Positions 54,464 through 64,000 of a stretch of DNA of 64,000 bases are shown one piece after another (position 1 is the stretch's first letter; every line of letters begins with the position of its first letter). The DNA is taken from NCBI RefSeq assembly GCF_002079305.1, contig NZ_CP015039.1, positions 2,191,501 through 2,255,500 of the forward strand, given 5' to 3'. The position numbers and the translations under genes are program-made. The DNA comes from Rhodovulum sp. P5 (GTDB taxonomy: Bacteria > Pseudomonadota > Alphaproteobacteria > Rhodobacterales > Rhodobacteraceae). The notes under the pieces were generated by a model, which worked only from the letters and a program-made list of their open reading frames with translations, ran no database searches and had not been told where the DNA came from.

Positions 54464-54479
54464 TGTCGTGTTCGACACA
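54464..54479 (+). promoter_or_regulatory. NifA upstream activator sequence of nifH
   Basis: Exact TGT-N10-ACA, 67 bp upstream of the -24 box. The stretch between it and the promoter (54511-54540) is strongly AT-rich with A-tracts, suited to bending or IHF binding. Confidence 0.82.
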
Positions 54480-54545
54480 TGTGACGAAAGCGCGGCGGAG
54501 ACGCCCAAACCCTTAAAAACAAATGAAAACATAAATTCCCACGGC

Positions 54546-54563
54546 TTGGCACGCTCCCTGCTT
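54546..54563 (+). promoter_or_regulatory. Sigma-54 (-24/-12) promoter of nifHDK
   Basis: TTGGCACGCTCCCTGCTT: TGGCAC box, GG at 54548-54549, GC at 54560-54561, 10 bp apart. It predicts a leader of about 60 nt before nifH. Confidence 0.93.
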
Positions 54564-54575
54564 AACAAGGGGTGA

Positions 54576-55514
<939 letters not shown>

Positions 55515-55531
55515 GCCACACCCAATGTCCC

Positions 55532-55557
55532 GGGCCGGCGCAATGCGCCGCCGGCCC
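55532..55557 (+). other. Hairpin between nifH and nifD
   Basis: Perfect stem GGGCCGGCG (55532-55540) / CGCCGGCCC (55549-55557) without a T-tail. In other diazotrophs a nifH-nifD hairpin stabilises the nifH transcript or attenuates transcription so that NifH exceeds NifDK. Confidence 0.75.
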
Positions 55558-55583
55558 CCTCCCTGTCCCAAGGAGCCTCGAAG

Positions 55584-57050
55584 ATGGCAAAAGATCTTGA
55601 AGACGGGCACGAGAAGCTGATCGAAGAGGTTCTCGCCGCCTACCCGAAGAAAGCGCAAAAGAAGCGCGCCAAGCACCTCGGCACCGCCGGCCCGATCGAA
55701 GAGGGCGAAACCGAGATCGTGTCGAAATGCGACACGGTGAAGTCGAACGTGAAATCCGTGCCCGGCGTCATGACGATCCGCGGCTGTGCCTATGCCGGCT
55801 CGAAAGGCGTGGTCTGGGGCCCGGTCAAGGACATGGTCCACATCTCCCACGGCCCCGTTGGCTGCGGTCACTACTCCTGGTCCCAGCGCCGCAACTACTA
55901 CACCGGCACCACGGGCATCGACAGCTTCGTGACCTTCCAGTTCACGACCGACTTCCAGGAAAAAGACATCGTCTTCGGCGGCGACAAGAAGCTTGAAAAG
56001 ACGATCGACGAGATCAACGAGCTGTTCCCGCTGTCGAAAGCCATCTCGGTCCAGTCGGAATGCCCGATCGGCCTGATCGGCGACGATATCGAAGCCGTGG
56101 CCAAGAAGAAGAAGAAGGAAAGCGGCAAGACCATCGTGCCCGTCCGCTGCGAAGGCTTCCGTGGCGTTTCGCAGTCGCTGGGTCACCACATCGCCAACGA
56201 CGCCGTGCGTGACTGGGTTCTGGAAAACGGCACAGGCGCCGATTACGAGCCCGGCGAATACGACGTCACCATCATCGGCGACTACAACATCGGTGGCGAC
56301 GCCTGGTCGAGCCGCATCCTGCTGGAAGAGATCGGCCTGAACGTGGTCGGCTCCTGGTCGGGCGATGCGACGCTGGCCGAAATGGAAAACGCGCCGAAAG
56401 CCAAGCTGAACCTCATCCACTGCTACCGGTCGATGAACTACATCTGCCGCCACATGGAAGAGAAGCACGGCATTCCGTGGATGGAATACAACTTCTTCGG
56501 GCCCAGCCAGATCGCCGCATCCCTGCGCGCCATCGCCGCGAAGTTCGACAAGAAGATCCAGGACAACGCCGAAGCGGTCATCGCGAAGTACCAGCCGCTG
56601 GTTGACGAGATCCTCGCCAAGTACAAACCGCGTCTCGAAGGCAAGAAAGTCATGCTCTATGTCGGCGGCCTGCGCCCCCGTCACGTCGTGACCGCCTATG
56701 ACGACCTCGGCATGGAAATCGTCGGCACCGGCTACGAATTCGCCCATGGCGACGACTACAAGCGGACCGGCGAATACATCAAGGAAGGCACGCTGATCTA
56801 TGATGACGTGACCGGCTACGAGCTGGAGAAGTTCATCGAGACCATCCGTCCCGACCTCGTCGGCTCCGGCATCAAGGAAAAATACCCGACGCAGAAAATG
56901 GGTATCCCGTTCCGTCAGATGCACAGCTGGGACTACTCCGGCCCCTATCACGGCTATGACGGCTTCGCCATCTTCGCCCGTGACATGGACTTGGCGATCA
57001 ACAACCCGGTCTGGGGCATGTACGACGCGCCTTGGAAGAAATCGGCCTGA
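55584..57050 (+). CDS. nifD: Nitrogenase molybdenum-iron protein alpha chain NifD
   Basis: 488 residues. P-cluster ligands Cys68, Cys94 and Cys160; FeMo-co ligands are the Cys of '[10 protein letters not shown]' and the His of '[14 protein letters not shown]'; homocitrate-side 'GGLRPRHV' is also present. The second-sphere His/Gln segment is '[11 protein letters not shown]'. With NifK it forms the alpha2beta2 enzyme. AAGGAG lies 7-12 bp before the ATG. Confidence 0.98.
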   Translation: MAKDLEDGHEKLIEEVLAAYPKKAQKKRAKHLGTAGPIEEGETEIVSKCDTVKSNVKSVPGVMTIRGCAYAGSKGVVWGPVKDMVHISHGPVGCGHYSWSQRRNYYTGTTGIDSFVTFQFTTDFQEKDIVFGGDKKLEKTIDEINELFPLSKAISVQSECPIGLIGDDIEAVAKKKKKESGKTIVPVRCEGFRGVSQSLGHHIANDAVRDWVLENGTGADYEPGEYDVTIIGDYNIGGDAWSSRILLEEIGLNVVGSWSGDATLAEMENAPKAKLNLIHCYRSMNYICRHMEEKHGIPWMEYNFFGPSQIAASLRAIAAKFDKKIQDNAEAVIAKYQPLVDEILAKYKPRLEGKKVMLYVGGLRPRHVVTAYDDLGMEIVGTGYEFAHGDDYKRTGEYIKEGTLIYDDVTGYELEKFIETIRPDLVGSGIKEKYPTQKMGIPFRQMHSWDYSGPYHGYDGFAIFARDMDLAINNPVWGMYDAPWKKSA

Positions 57051-57059
57051 TCGGCCTCG

Positions 57060-57081
57060 GCGGGGGCCTGAACGCCCCCGC
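57060..57081 (+). other. Hairpin between nifD and nifK
   Basis: Stem GCGGGGGC (57060-57067) / GCCCCCGC (57074-57081), 6-nt loop, no T-run. Like the nifH-nifD hairpin, it may set transcript stability rather than end transcription. Confidence 0.65.
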
Positions 57082-57147
57082 ACCCTCCCCATCAACCCTT
57101 TCGGCCGCGTCTCGGAATGCGGACGGGTCTGAAGAAGGAATGCACTC

Positions 57148-58686
57148 ATGCCTCAATCGGCAGACAAGGTCCTCGACCACAACAAGCTGTTCCATGAGCC
57201 CGAATACAAGGAAATGCTCAAGAACAAGCGGGCGAAGTACGAAAACGCGCCGTCCGCGCCCCAGGTGACCGAAATCCTCGACTGGACGAAGTCGTGGGAA
57301 TACCGTGAAAAGAACCTCGCCCGCGAAGCGCTGGTCATCAACCCCGCCAAAGCCTGTCAGCCGCTGGGCGCCGTGTTCGCCGCTGCCGGTTTCGAAGGCA
57401 CGATGAGCTTCGTGCACGGTTCGCAAGGCTGCGTGGCCTACTACCGCTCGCACCTGTCGCGCCACTTCAAGGAGCCGTCCTCGGCTGTCTCCTCGTCGAT
57501 GACCGAAGATGCGGCCGTGTTCGGCGGTCTGGTCAACATGGTTGACGGCCTGGCCAACACCTACGCACTGTACGAGCCGAAGATGATCGCCGTTTCCACC
57601 ACCTGCATGGCGGAAGTCATCGGCGACGACCTGAACTCCTTCATCATTCAGGCGAAGACCAAAGGCTCCGTTCCGGAAGATTTCGACGTGCCCTTCGCGC
57701 ACACCCCCGCCTTCGTCGGCAGCCACATCGACGGCTACGACAACATGATGAAGGGGATCCTCGACCACTTCTGGAAGAACGCCGAGCGCAAGGAAACCGG
57801 TTCCATCAACATCATCCCGGGCTTTGACGGCTTTGCAGTCGGCAACATCCGCGAACTGAACCGGATCCTCGGCGAAATGGGTGTGGAATACACCGTGCTG
57901 TCGGATGTGTCGGACGTGTACGACACCCCGTCGGATGGTGAATTCCGCATGTATTCCGGCGGCACCAAGCTGGAAGACACCAAGGCGGCCATCAACGCCA
58001 AGGCCACCATCTCCATGCAGCAGTACAACACCAAGAAGACCATGGAGATGATCGAGAAGACCGGTCAGGAAGTGGTCAACTTCCACTACCCGATGGGCGT
58101 GCAGGGCACCGACGAATTCCTGATGAAGGTGTCGGAACTGTCGGGCAAGGAAGTTCCGGAAAGCCTGACGCTGGAGCGTGGCCGCCTGGTCGACGCGATG
58201 GCCGACAGCCAAGCCTACCTGCATGGCAAGACCTACGCGATCTACGGCGATCCGGACTTCGTTTACGCGATGGCCAAATTCGTCATGGAAACCGGCGGCG
58301 AGCCGACCCACTGCTTGGCCACCAATGGCGGCAAGGAGTGGAAGGCGCAGATGGAAGAACTGCTGGCCTCTTCGCCCTTCGGTGCGAATGCTCAGGTCTG
58401 GGCGGGCAAGGACCTTTGGCACCTGCGCTCGATCCTCGCGACCGAGCCGACCGACATGCTGATCGGCAGCAGCTATGGCAAATACCTGGAACGTGACCTG
58501 GGTATCCCGCTGATCCGCCTGACCTTCCCGATCTTCGACCGTCACCACCACCACCGCTTCCCGACCTGGGGCTATCAGGGTGGCCTGACCGTGCTGGTCA
58601 AGATCCTCGACACGGTGCTCGACAAGCTCGACACCGAAACCGGGACCCTGGGCGAGACCGACATCTCCTTCGATCTCACCCGCTGA
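57148..58686 (+). CDS. nifK: Nitrogenase molybdenum-iron protein beta chain NifK
   Basis: 512 residues with the three P-cluster Cys: 70 ('[10 protein letters not shown]'), 95 ('[12 protein letters not shown]') and 153 ('[12 protein letters not shown]'). '[12 protein letters not shown]' near the C-terminus is canonical. The N-terminal extension (about 50 residues) marks group I Mo-nitrogenase. It is the last nif gene here; a strong terminator follows 70 bp later. Confidence 0.98.
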   Translation: MPQSADKVLDHNKLFHEPEYKEMLKNKRAKYENAPSAPQVTEILDWTKSWEYREKNLAREALVINPAKACQPLGAVFAAAGFEGTMSFVHGSQGCVAYYRSHLSRHFKEPSSAVSSSMTEDAAVFGGLVNMVDGLANTYALYEPKMIAVSTTCMAEVIGDDLNSFIIQAKTKGSVPEDFDVPFAHTPAFVGSHIDGYDNMMKGILDHFWKNAERKETGSINIIPGFDGFAVGNIRELNRILGEMGVEYTVLSDVSDVYDTPSDGEFRMYSGGTKLEDTKAAINAKATISMQQYNTKKTMEMIEKTGQEVVNFHYPMGVQGTDEFLMKVSELSGKEVPESLTLERGRLVDAMADSQAYLHGKTYAIYGDPDFVYAMAKFVMETGGEPTHCLATNGGKEWKAQMEELLASSPFGANAQVWAGKDLWHLRSILATEPTDMLIGSSYGKYLERDLGIPLIRLTFPIFDRHHHHRFPTWGYQGGLTVLVKILDTVLDKLDTETGTLGETDISFDLTR

Positions 58687-58758
58687 CGCCACGCTGCCCG
58701 GGGGCACCTTTCCTGTCCCATCCCCCCGGGCCGCATTGTTCCCTTTGGCGTCATCCCG

Positions 58759-58796
58759 CATGCGGCCGGTGTTTTTGCACCGGCCGCATGTCTTTT
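58759..58796 (+). terminator. Rho-independent terminator after nifK
   Basis: Thirteen-bp stem, CATGCGGCCGGTG (58759-58771) pairing with CACCGGCCGCATG (58778-58790), a six-nt loop (TTTTTG) and TCTTTT after it. It closes nifHDK. Confidence 0.92.
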
Positions 58797-58934
58797 GGGT
58801 GAGAGCGCCGGCGCGAAGAAGGAACGGCGGACGCATCAGACGGACCAGAAGAAAAGCGGGGCGCTGCACAGCACCCCGCTTTCATCTCACTTGAACTTCC
58901 ACGCCACCCAGAGGGCAGCGTAAGCGCCGGTAAA

Positions 58935-59579
58935 TCAGGCCTTCCGGCGACGGCGCAGGACAGCCAGACCGCCCAGACCGGCTGCCAGCAACGGCAGGGT
59001 CGCGGGCACCGGCACCGCAGCCATGCCGTCGACCGGCGCGGCAAGCTCGCCATCGACGTAGAATTCGACACCGGTCACGCCGCCGTTTTCCCAGTAGATC
59101 AGTTCAAACGCCGTCGGGCCCGTCCCCTCATCAGAGGTCACGGTCGTTGTCGCGAACGACCGGTTGCCGTCATAGCTGGCAACGGTGTCGCCGTTCATGC
59201 GCAAGACGAACCCGTCATCGGACCCAACCGCGAAGATGTTCGAACCCGCTGCCAGATCGATATAGCCGGTGAAGCGGAAGACCGAGTAGGTCAGGGTGGA
59301 CGTGTCCCCACCCGACAGGTTCGACGCGTAGCCCCCAAGGAAGGTGGAGAGCAGCGTACCATCGCCGTAGGTGTCGGTGGAGCCGTTCGGGAAATCGATA
59401 AACGCCGCGTCGAACGTCGCGGTTGCCGCGCCGCCCGCGATCACCGCCTCGGCGCCGGCAATCGACGACAGGCCAGTGTTGGCGTCCCAGAATTCGCCGG
59501 TGAAAGTGGCAGCCGAAAGCGGACTGGACGCCAAAAGCGCGGTCGCACCCGCAATGGCAATAAACTTGAGATTCATCAT
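58935..59579 (-). CDS. VPLPA-CTERM-type protein with PA14-like domain
   Basis: 214-residue exported protein with a signal peptide (MMNLKFIAIAGATALLASSPLSAA). The middle has 'GSNIFAVGSDDGFVLRMNGDTV', which resembles the sugar-binding PA14 core (S-D-D-G). The C-terminal tail is VPVPATLPLL-AAGLGGLAVL-RRRRKA, the Rhodobacteraceae VPLPA/PEP-CTERM sorting tail. AAGGAG lies 6 bp before the ATG. It is convergent with nifK. A matrix or surface role is likely by family, with the ligand unknown. Confidence 0.86.
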   Translation of the reverse strand: MMNLKFIAIAGATALLASSPLSAATFTGEFWDANTGLSSIAGAEAVIAGGAATATFDAAFIDFPNGSTDTYGDGTLLSTFLGGYASNLSGGDTSTLTYSVFRFTGYIDLAAGSNIFAVGSDDGFVLRMNGDTVASYDGNRSFATTTVTSDEGTGPTAFELIYWENGGVTGVEFYVDGELAAPVDGMAAVPVPATLPLLAAGLGGLAVLRRRRKA

Positions 59580-59757
59580 ACCATACTCCTTGAAAATCCG
59601 TTGGGCATTTCCGGACTCAACGCATCATATCAAAGCCCGGACCCTCTGCCTAACACCAAGGCGCCGTTCGGCACAGATTCCTGCCCCATTGGGCCCGAAA
59701 TCGCGCCCGACGAGGTTTTGCCAAGATGTTTGATGCACCGGCGTTGAATGCGGCCGA

Positions 59758-59786
59758 AACAATAATGTCGGAAATCGCCGATTGTT
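59758..59786. promoter_or_regulatory. Inverted repeat AACAAT-N17-ATTGTT
   Basis: Perfect 6+6 bp repeat in the gap between the VPLPA-CTERM gene start (59579) and the ubiH stop (59830). It could be an operator for the leftward surface-protein gene. Candidate only; no regulator adjacent. Confidence 0.35.
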
Positions 59787-59829
59787 CAGGCTGCGTCTGT
59801 GGCCCTGATATCCGTGGCCGGGCCGATCC

Positions 59830-61056
59830 CTACAACGGCCGCCCCGTCATCAGCCGCGGCAGATCGCCGGACAGCCCCGCGGCCTCACGAATGAAACGGC
59901 GGCGCAGGCCCGGCAGCGCCTGAACCGCGCCCATGCCCAGATCACGCCCCAGCCGCAGAACCGGATTGTCGTTCGAGAAAAGCGTGTTCACCGCATCGGT
60001 GCCCACGGCCATCAGCGCCGTGTCGAACCGGCGCCATGTCTGGTAGCGTTCCAGAACGTCGATGGCCCCGATATCCTCGCCCCGGCGCTTGGCCTCCACC
60101 AGCACCTGCGCCAATGCGCCGACATCGCGCAGGCCGAGGTTCAGCCCCTGCCCCGCGATTGGATGCACGCCGTGGGCCGCATCACCCAAAAGCGCCACGC
60201 GCGGCGCGACGAAGGCATTGGCCAGCGTCAGGTTCAGCGGATAGGTGAAGCGCGCGCCTTCCAGCCGGATTTGCCCCAGGAAATCGCCAAAACAGGGCCG
60301 CAGCGCCGTCAGATAGGCCGCATCGTCCAGGGACTGGATCCGGGCGGCGTTCTTGTGGCTCTCGCTCCACACGATCGACGACCGGTTGCCCGGCAGCGGC
60401 AGGATCGCCAGCGGCCCGGGCGGCATGAAGAACTGATGCGCGGTGCCGTTGTGGGGTTTGTCATGGGCGATGGCGCAGACCAGTGCCGTCTGGCCGTAGT
60501 CCCAGCCCGTCCGCTTGATGCCCGCGCGTTCACAGGTGCCCGACCGGCGCCCGTCGCAGCCCACCAGGACGCGCCCCCGCAACGTCTTGCCAGAGGCCAG
60601 CGTGACCGTCACCCCGGTGGCATCCGCCTCCTGCGCGACGACTCGTTCTTCGGACAAGGTGGTGATCGCCGCTTCTGCCGCCATCGCGTCCAGAAACGCG
60701 CCGCGCAGGTACCGGTCTTCCAGCATGTAGCCCATCGGGCCTTCCTCGATCTCACCATGGTGGAAATCGAGGAAGAAGGGCGCAGGCCCTTCGCCCGCGC
60801 GGCCGTCAGAGGCGACGATTTCAAGGATCGGCTGGCTTTGGTGACCGACCGTCTGCCAGATGCCTATGGCTTTCAGCAGTTGAGTCGAGGCCAGCGCCAG
60901 CGCATAGGCGCGCCCGTCAAAGCCTGACTCGGCCCGGGCCGGGGCCGGAAGCGCGTCGATAACGGTGACCGACAGCCCGTTACCGGCCAGTGCAAGGGCA
61001 AGGGCCGGCCCGTTCAGCCCGCCGCCCACAACCAGAATGTCTGAATCGAAACTCAT
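59830..61056 (-). CDS. UbiH/UbiF/COQ6-family FAD-dependent hydroxylase
   Basis: 408-residue flavoprotein of ubiquinone synthesis. Dinucleotide motif VVGGGLNGPALALALAGNG (residues 9-27), DG motif 'VGCDGRRSGTCERAG', GD motif 'ALLGDAAHGVHPIAGQGLNLGLRD'. It hydroxylates a ring position of the ubiquinone precursor; which carbon cannot be told. ATG 61056 gives a normal N-terminus; an upstream in-frame ATG exists at 61092. Confidence 0.9.
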   Translation of the reverse strand: MSFDSDILVVGGGLNGPALALALAGNGLSVTVIDALPAPARAESGFDGRAYALALASTQLLKAIGIWQTVGHQSQPILEIVASDGRAGEGPAPFFLDFHHGEIEEGPMGYMLEDRYLRGAFLDAMAAEAAITTLSEERVVAQEADATGVTVTLASGKTLRGRVLVGCDGRRSGTCERAGIKRTGWDYGQTALVCAIAHDKPHNGTAHQFFMPPGPLAILPLPGNRSSIVWSESHKNAARIQSLDDAAYLTALRPCFGDFLGQIRLEGARFTYPLNLTLANAFVAPRVALLGDAAHGVHPIAGQGLNLGLRDVGALAQVLVEAKRRGEDIGAIDVLERYQTWRRFDTALMAVGTDAVNTLFSNDNPVLRLGRDLGMGAVQALPGLRRRFIREAAGLSGDLPRLMTGRPL

Positions 61057-61144
61057 GTGCCGCAATATGGACGCAGGCACAGGATTGTCCATAAGGCAGA
61101 GGCCCGCTAGCTTCGCCCTTGAGTGATTTTTCGCGGAGGCAGAC

Positions 61145-62476
61145 ATGGCGGCGGACTGGCGGAACATGAGCGCGGCCGATCTGGGCCGGGGCATCGGCGC
61201 GGGCGAGATCGACCCGATGGAGCTGACCGCCGCGTTTCTGGATGCGATCCGTACGCATCCGCACCGCGACGTCATCTATGCCCGGCTGACCGAACATCGC
61301 GCGCTGGCAGAGGCCGAGGCCGCCCGCGACCGGGCCAAAACCGGGCATCGGCTTGGGCCGCTCGACGGGGTGCCGGTCTCGTGGAAAGACCTGTTCGACA
61401 CCGCCGGCGTGGCAACGGAGGCTGGCAGCGCCCTGCTGGCCGGCCGCGTGCCGGACCACGATGCGCAGGTGCTGCGCAATGCGACGGCCTCGGGGCTGGT
61501 CTGTCTGGGCAAGACCCATATGACGGAACTGGCCTTTTCCGGCCTTGGCGTGAACCCGGTCACCGCAACGCCACCGTGCATCAACGACCCGCAGGGGGCG
61601 CCGGGCGGGTCGTCCTCGGGCGCGGCGACGTCGGTCGCATTCGGGCTTGCCCCGGCGGGAATCGGCTCCGACACTGGCGGATCGGTGCGGGTGCCATCCT
61701 GCTGGAACGATCTTGTGGGGCTGAAGACCACATCGGGGCGGTTGTCTCTGAAAGGTGTCGTGCCCTTGGCGCCGAAATTCGACACGGTCGGCCCCTTGTG
61801 CCGCACGGTGGAGGATGCCGCCCTGATCCTGGCGGCATTGGAGGGCGGCACACCTGCCGATCTGCGCGGCGCCAGCCTGAAAGGCACCCGCCTGTTGGTT
61901 CTGGAAACCGTCGCGCTGGACGGTCTGCGCAACGAACCGCGCGCGGGGTTCGACCATGCGCTGGAACGGCTGGCGGCGGCTGGGGCCACCCTAGTCTGGG
62001 CCGAGGCCGAGGAGGTGGCAGACGCTATGGCACTGTCGGGCGTCCTTTACGCGACCGAGGCCTATGCGACATGGCGCGATGCGATCGAGGCGGAGCCGGA
62101 GAAGATGTATTCCGAGGTTCTGAAACGGTTCCGCGGCGGGGCGGAATATTCCGGTGCTGACTACGTGGCCGCGTGGCAGATGCTGGACGCGTGCCGCGAC
62201 CGCTGGGCCGCGCGGACCGCCGGGTTCGACGCGGTTCTGGTGCCCACCTGCCCGATCCTGCCGCCCAATGTCGACCGGCTGCTGGCGGATGCCGATTTCT
62301 TTCTGTCCGAGAATCTGCTGACCTTGCGCAATACCCGCATCGGCAACCTGATGGGGGGCGCGGTGCTGACACTGCCCACGGGGCTTGCCTCTACCGGGAT
62401 CTCGCTGATGGGGCCGCCGATGTCGGAGGAACGGCTGCTGCGGCTGGGCCGGGCGGCAGAGGCCGCGCTGGCCTAA
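61145..62476 (+). CDS. Amidase (amidase signature family)
   Basis: 443-residue hydrolase. Catalytic Lys81 ('VSWKDLFDTAG'), the Ser triplet at 156-158 in 'GAPGGSSSGA', and the nucleophile Ser180 in 'GIGSDTGGSVRVP'. It may act on a simple amide; it is not GatA (no gatB/gatC nearby and lower similarity). It is divergent from ubiH-like. Confidence 0.88.
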   Translation: MAADWRNMSAADLGRGIGAGEIDPMELTAAFLDAIRTHPHRDVIYARLTEHRALAEAEAARDRAKTGHRLGPLDGVPVSWKDLFDTAGVATEAGSALLAGRVPDHDAQVLRNATASGLVCLGKTHMTELAFSGLGVNPVTATPPCINDPQGAPGGSSSGAATSVAFGLAPAGIGSDTGGSVRVPSCWNDLVGLKTTSGRLSLKGVVPLAPKFDTVGPLCRTVEDAALILAALEGGTPADLRGASLKGTRLLVLETVALDGLRNEPRAGFDHALERLAAAGATLVWAEAEEVADAMALSGVLYATEAYATWRDAIEAEPEKMYSEVLKRFRGGAEYSGADYVAAWQMLDACRDRWAARTAGFDAVLVPTCPILPPNVDRLLADADFFLSENLLTLRNTRIGNLMGGAVLTLPTGLASTGISLMGPPMSEERLLRLGRAAEAALA

Positions 62477-62612
62477 ATGCCACAATGCCGTGCCGCAAGG
62501 CGCGGAATTCCGCCGGTTTCTGGACCCTGCGGGCTTTGCCCGGTATCCTGATCCCAAACGGGCTGCGCAAGACGGCCCGACCCGAGGCATGACAGGCAAA
62601 AGACAGGGGTCC

Positions 62613-63794
62613 ATGACCTTTCCCGAGCGGTTTTCGAACCTGCCAGAATACGCATTTCCAAGGCTGCGGCGTCTTCTTGACGGCCACGGCCCCGGTGGTG
62701 CGCCGTTGCATATGACCATCGGGGAGCCGCAACACGCCTTCCCCGACTGGGTTGCGGGCGTCATTGCCAAGCACATTCACGAATTCGGAAAGTACCCGCC
62801 GAATGACGGCACGCCCGAACTGCGCACGGCCATCGCCGACTGGGTGGCGCGGCGCTATGGCGTCATGCTGGAACCCGACAGCCACATTGCCGTTCTGAAC
62901 GGCACGCGGGAGGGGTTGTTCAACGCCGCCCTTGCGCTCTGCCCAGAGAAAAAGGCAGGCAAGCGGCCGGTCATCCTGACCCCGAACCCGTTCTATCAGG
63001 TCTATGCCGTGGCGGCGCTGGCCGCAGCGGCCGAGCCGGTCTATGTGCCGGCCACGGCCGAAACCGGGTTCCTGCCCGACTTCGCCGCACTGCCGGCCGA
63101 CATTCTGGACCGTGTCGCCATCGCCTATCTCTGCTCACCCTCCAACCCGCAGGGGGCTGTGGCCGACGCAGGATACTGGGCCGATCTTTGCCGTCTGGCC
63201 GAAAAGCACGATTTCCAGATTTTCGCCGACGAATGCTATTCAGAGGTCTATCGCGGCACCCCGCCCCCCGGCGCGCTGGAAGTCGCCCGCAGCATCGGCA
63301 CCGACCCCGAACGGGTGCTGGCGTTCCATTCCCTGTCCAAGCGGTCGAACCTTCCGGGCCTGCGCTCTGGCTTTGTCGCGGGCGGGCCGGAGTCGCTCCG
63401 CCGGATCAAGCAATTGCGCGCCTATGCCGGCGCGCCGATGCCGCTGCCCCTGCAACGGGTGGCCGAAAAGGTCTGGGCCGATGAAAAGCACGTCGATGAC
63501 AGCCGCGCGCTGTACGTCGAGAAATACGCCATCGCGGACGAGATCTTCGGCGACCTCCCCGGCTATCACGCGCCGCAGGCGGGGTTCTTCCTGTGGCTGC
63601 CGGTGGCCGACGGTGAAGAGGCCGCCCTGAAGCTCTGGCGGCTGACGGGCGTGCGGGTGCTTCCCGGCGCCTATCTGTCCCGCGACGTGGACGGGCACAA
63701 TCCGGGGGCGGGCTATATCCGCGTGGCGATGGTCGCCCCGCGGGACGAACTGCGCCACGGTCTGACGCGGCTGCGCAAATGTCTTTACGGTTGA
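62613..63794 (+). CDS. Pyridoxal-phosphate aminotransferase, DapC-like
   Basis: 393-residue class I/II aminotransferase. 'HMTIGEPQHAFPDWV', 'YPPNDGTPELRTAIADWVARRYGV', 'LCSPSNPQGAV' and the PLP-Lys in 'FHSLSKRSNLPGLRSGF' are present. The sequence resembles N-succinyldiaminopimelate aminotransferases (DapC) of alphaproteobacteria, which lie next to ftsK in this group. Start ATG 62613 was chosen over 62589. Confidence 0.85.
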   Translation: MTFPERFSNLPEYAFPRLRRLLDGHGPGGAPLHMTIGEPQHAFPDWVAGVIAKHIHEFGKYPPNDGTPELRTAIADWVARRYGVMLEPDSHIAVLNGTREGLFNAALALCPEKKAGKRPVILTPNPFYQVYAVAALAAAAEPVYVPATAETGFLPDFAALPADILDRVAIAYLCSPSNPQGAVADAGYWADLCRLAEKHDFQIFADECYSEVYRGTPPPGALEVARSIGTDPERVLAFHSLSKRSNLPGLRSGFVAGGPESLRRIKQLRAYAGAPMPLPLQRVAEKVWADEKHVDDSRALYVEKYAIADEIFGDLPGYHAPQAGFFLWLPVADGEEAALKLWRLTGVRVLPGAYLSRDVDGHNPGAGYIRVAMVAPRDELRHGLTRLRKCLYG

Positions 63795-63807
63795 GGATGA
63801 ACAGGCA

Positions 63808-64000
63808 ATGGCACTGTACCAGATGAGAGGCCGCGAGCCGCTGCTTGATTCCGAAATGCAGGCGATGATCGAACGGCGCGGGAAGGAACTGCTGGGCTTC
63901 GCCCTGCTGGGGCTGGCGTTCTTCATCGGGCTGGTGCTGGTGTCCTATGTGCCGGAGGATCCAAGCTGGTTCTCGGCCACCGAAGGCCCCTCGGAAAATG
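63808..64000 (+). CDS. ftsK: DNA translocase FtsK, N-terminus (partial)
   Basis: The first 64 codons only; the rest lies beyond the right edge. 'RGREPLLDSEMQAMIERRGKELLG' (two parts) followed by a hydrophobic helix and 'LVSYVPEDPSWFSATEG' are the alphaproteobacterial FtsK start, before the other membrane helices. It begins 13 bp after the aminotransferase stop. Confidence 0.88.
   Translation, partial: MALYQMRGREPLLDSEMQAMIERRGKELLGFALLGLAFFIGLVLVSYVPEDPSWFSATEGPSEN

Overview
The window is GC-rich alphaproteobacterial DNA, and its gene content and order point to a nitrogen-fixing member of the Rhodobacterales (Rhodobacter/Rhodovulum/Cereibacter-like). The main reasons are an RpoE-ChrR singlet-oxygen sigma/anti-sigma pair close to that of Rhodobacter sphaeroides, a BamF-type DUF3035 lipoprotein, VPLPA/PEP-CTERM-type tails, an alphaproteobacterial oxygen-sensitive type of NifA, and Mo-nitrogenase nifHDK. 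I found no photosynthesis genes, rRNA, tRNA, CRISPR array, transposase or integrase. Almost every stretch is coding.

Layout. 1-6862 (-): a branched-chain-amino-acid-type ABC uptake operon (acyl-CoA synthetase, small membrane protein, livG, livH, small membrane protein, livM, binding protein cut by the window edge). 7292-12275 (-): a DUF3775 protein, then a five-gene operon (FAD oxidoreductase, DUF1365, MFS, DUF3833, SDR) whose genes all overlap by ATGA. It is divergent from rpoE-chrR (12523-13738, +), which is preceded by an exact TGATCC-N18-TA RpoE-type promoter. 13872-25473 (-): conserved housekeeping genes (rmuC, mutL, two M16 peptidase-family proteins, bamF-like, lspA, purH, heparinase II/III-like, rsmB). 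25519-30134: sdhAF4, two exported proteins, dapB, then rbfA, a phosphodiester glycosidase-like gene and truB. 30447-36620: a flavin monooxygenase with DUF2783, a thiolase and a hybrid histidine kinase. 36661-41933: a malonate uptake and activation locus (matB, TRAP dctMQP, divergent GntR/MatR-like regulator). 42048-44904: yaaA and recQ, the latter with a C-terminal frameshift. 45008-47928: cobU, cobT, cobS, cobC for the cobalamin lower-ligand/nucleotide loop.

48295-58686 (+) is a nif block: nifA, nifB, fdxN, an Fe-S leucine-rich-variant protein, nifZ, nifT, a SIR2-like gene, then nifH, nifD, nifK. NifA probably activates two sigma-54 promoters (-24/-12 elements before nifB and before nifH). 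The nifH promoter has a consensus TGT-N10-ACA upstream site and an additional long palindrome. The nif block ends at a strong terminator directly after nifK, so nifE, nifN, nifX and the other cofactor genes must be elsewhere. 58935-64000: a VPLPA-CTERM protein with a PA14-like stretch, a UbiH-family hydroxylase, an amidase, an aminotransferase and the start of ftsK.

The least explained items are the nif-embedded SIR2-like gene, the NifA-promoter palindrome, the RpoE-linked flavin/lipid operon that lacks a fatty-acid methyltransferase, the malonate locus without a malonyl-CoA decarboxylase, and the recQ frameshift.
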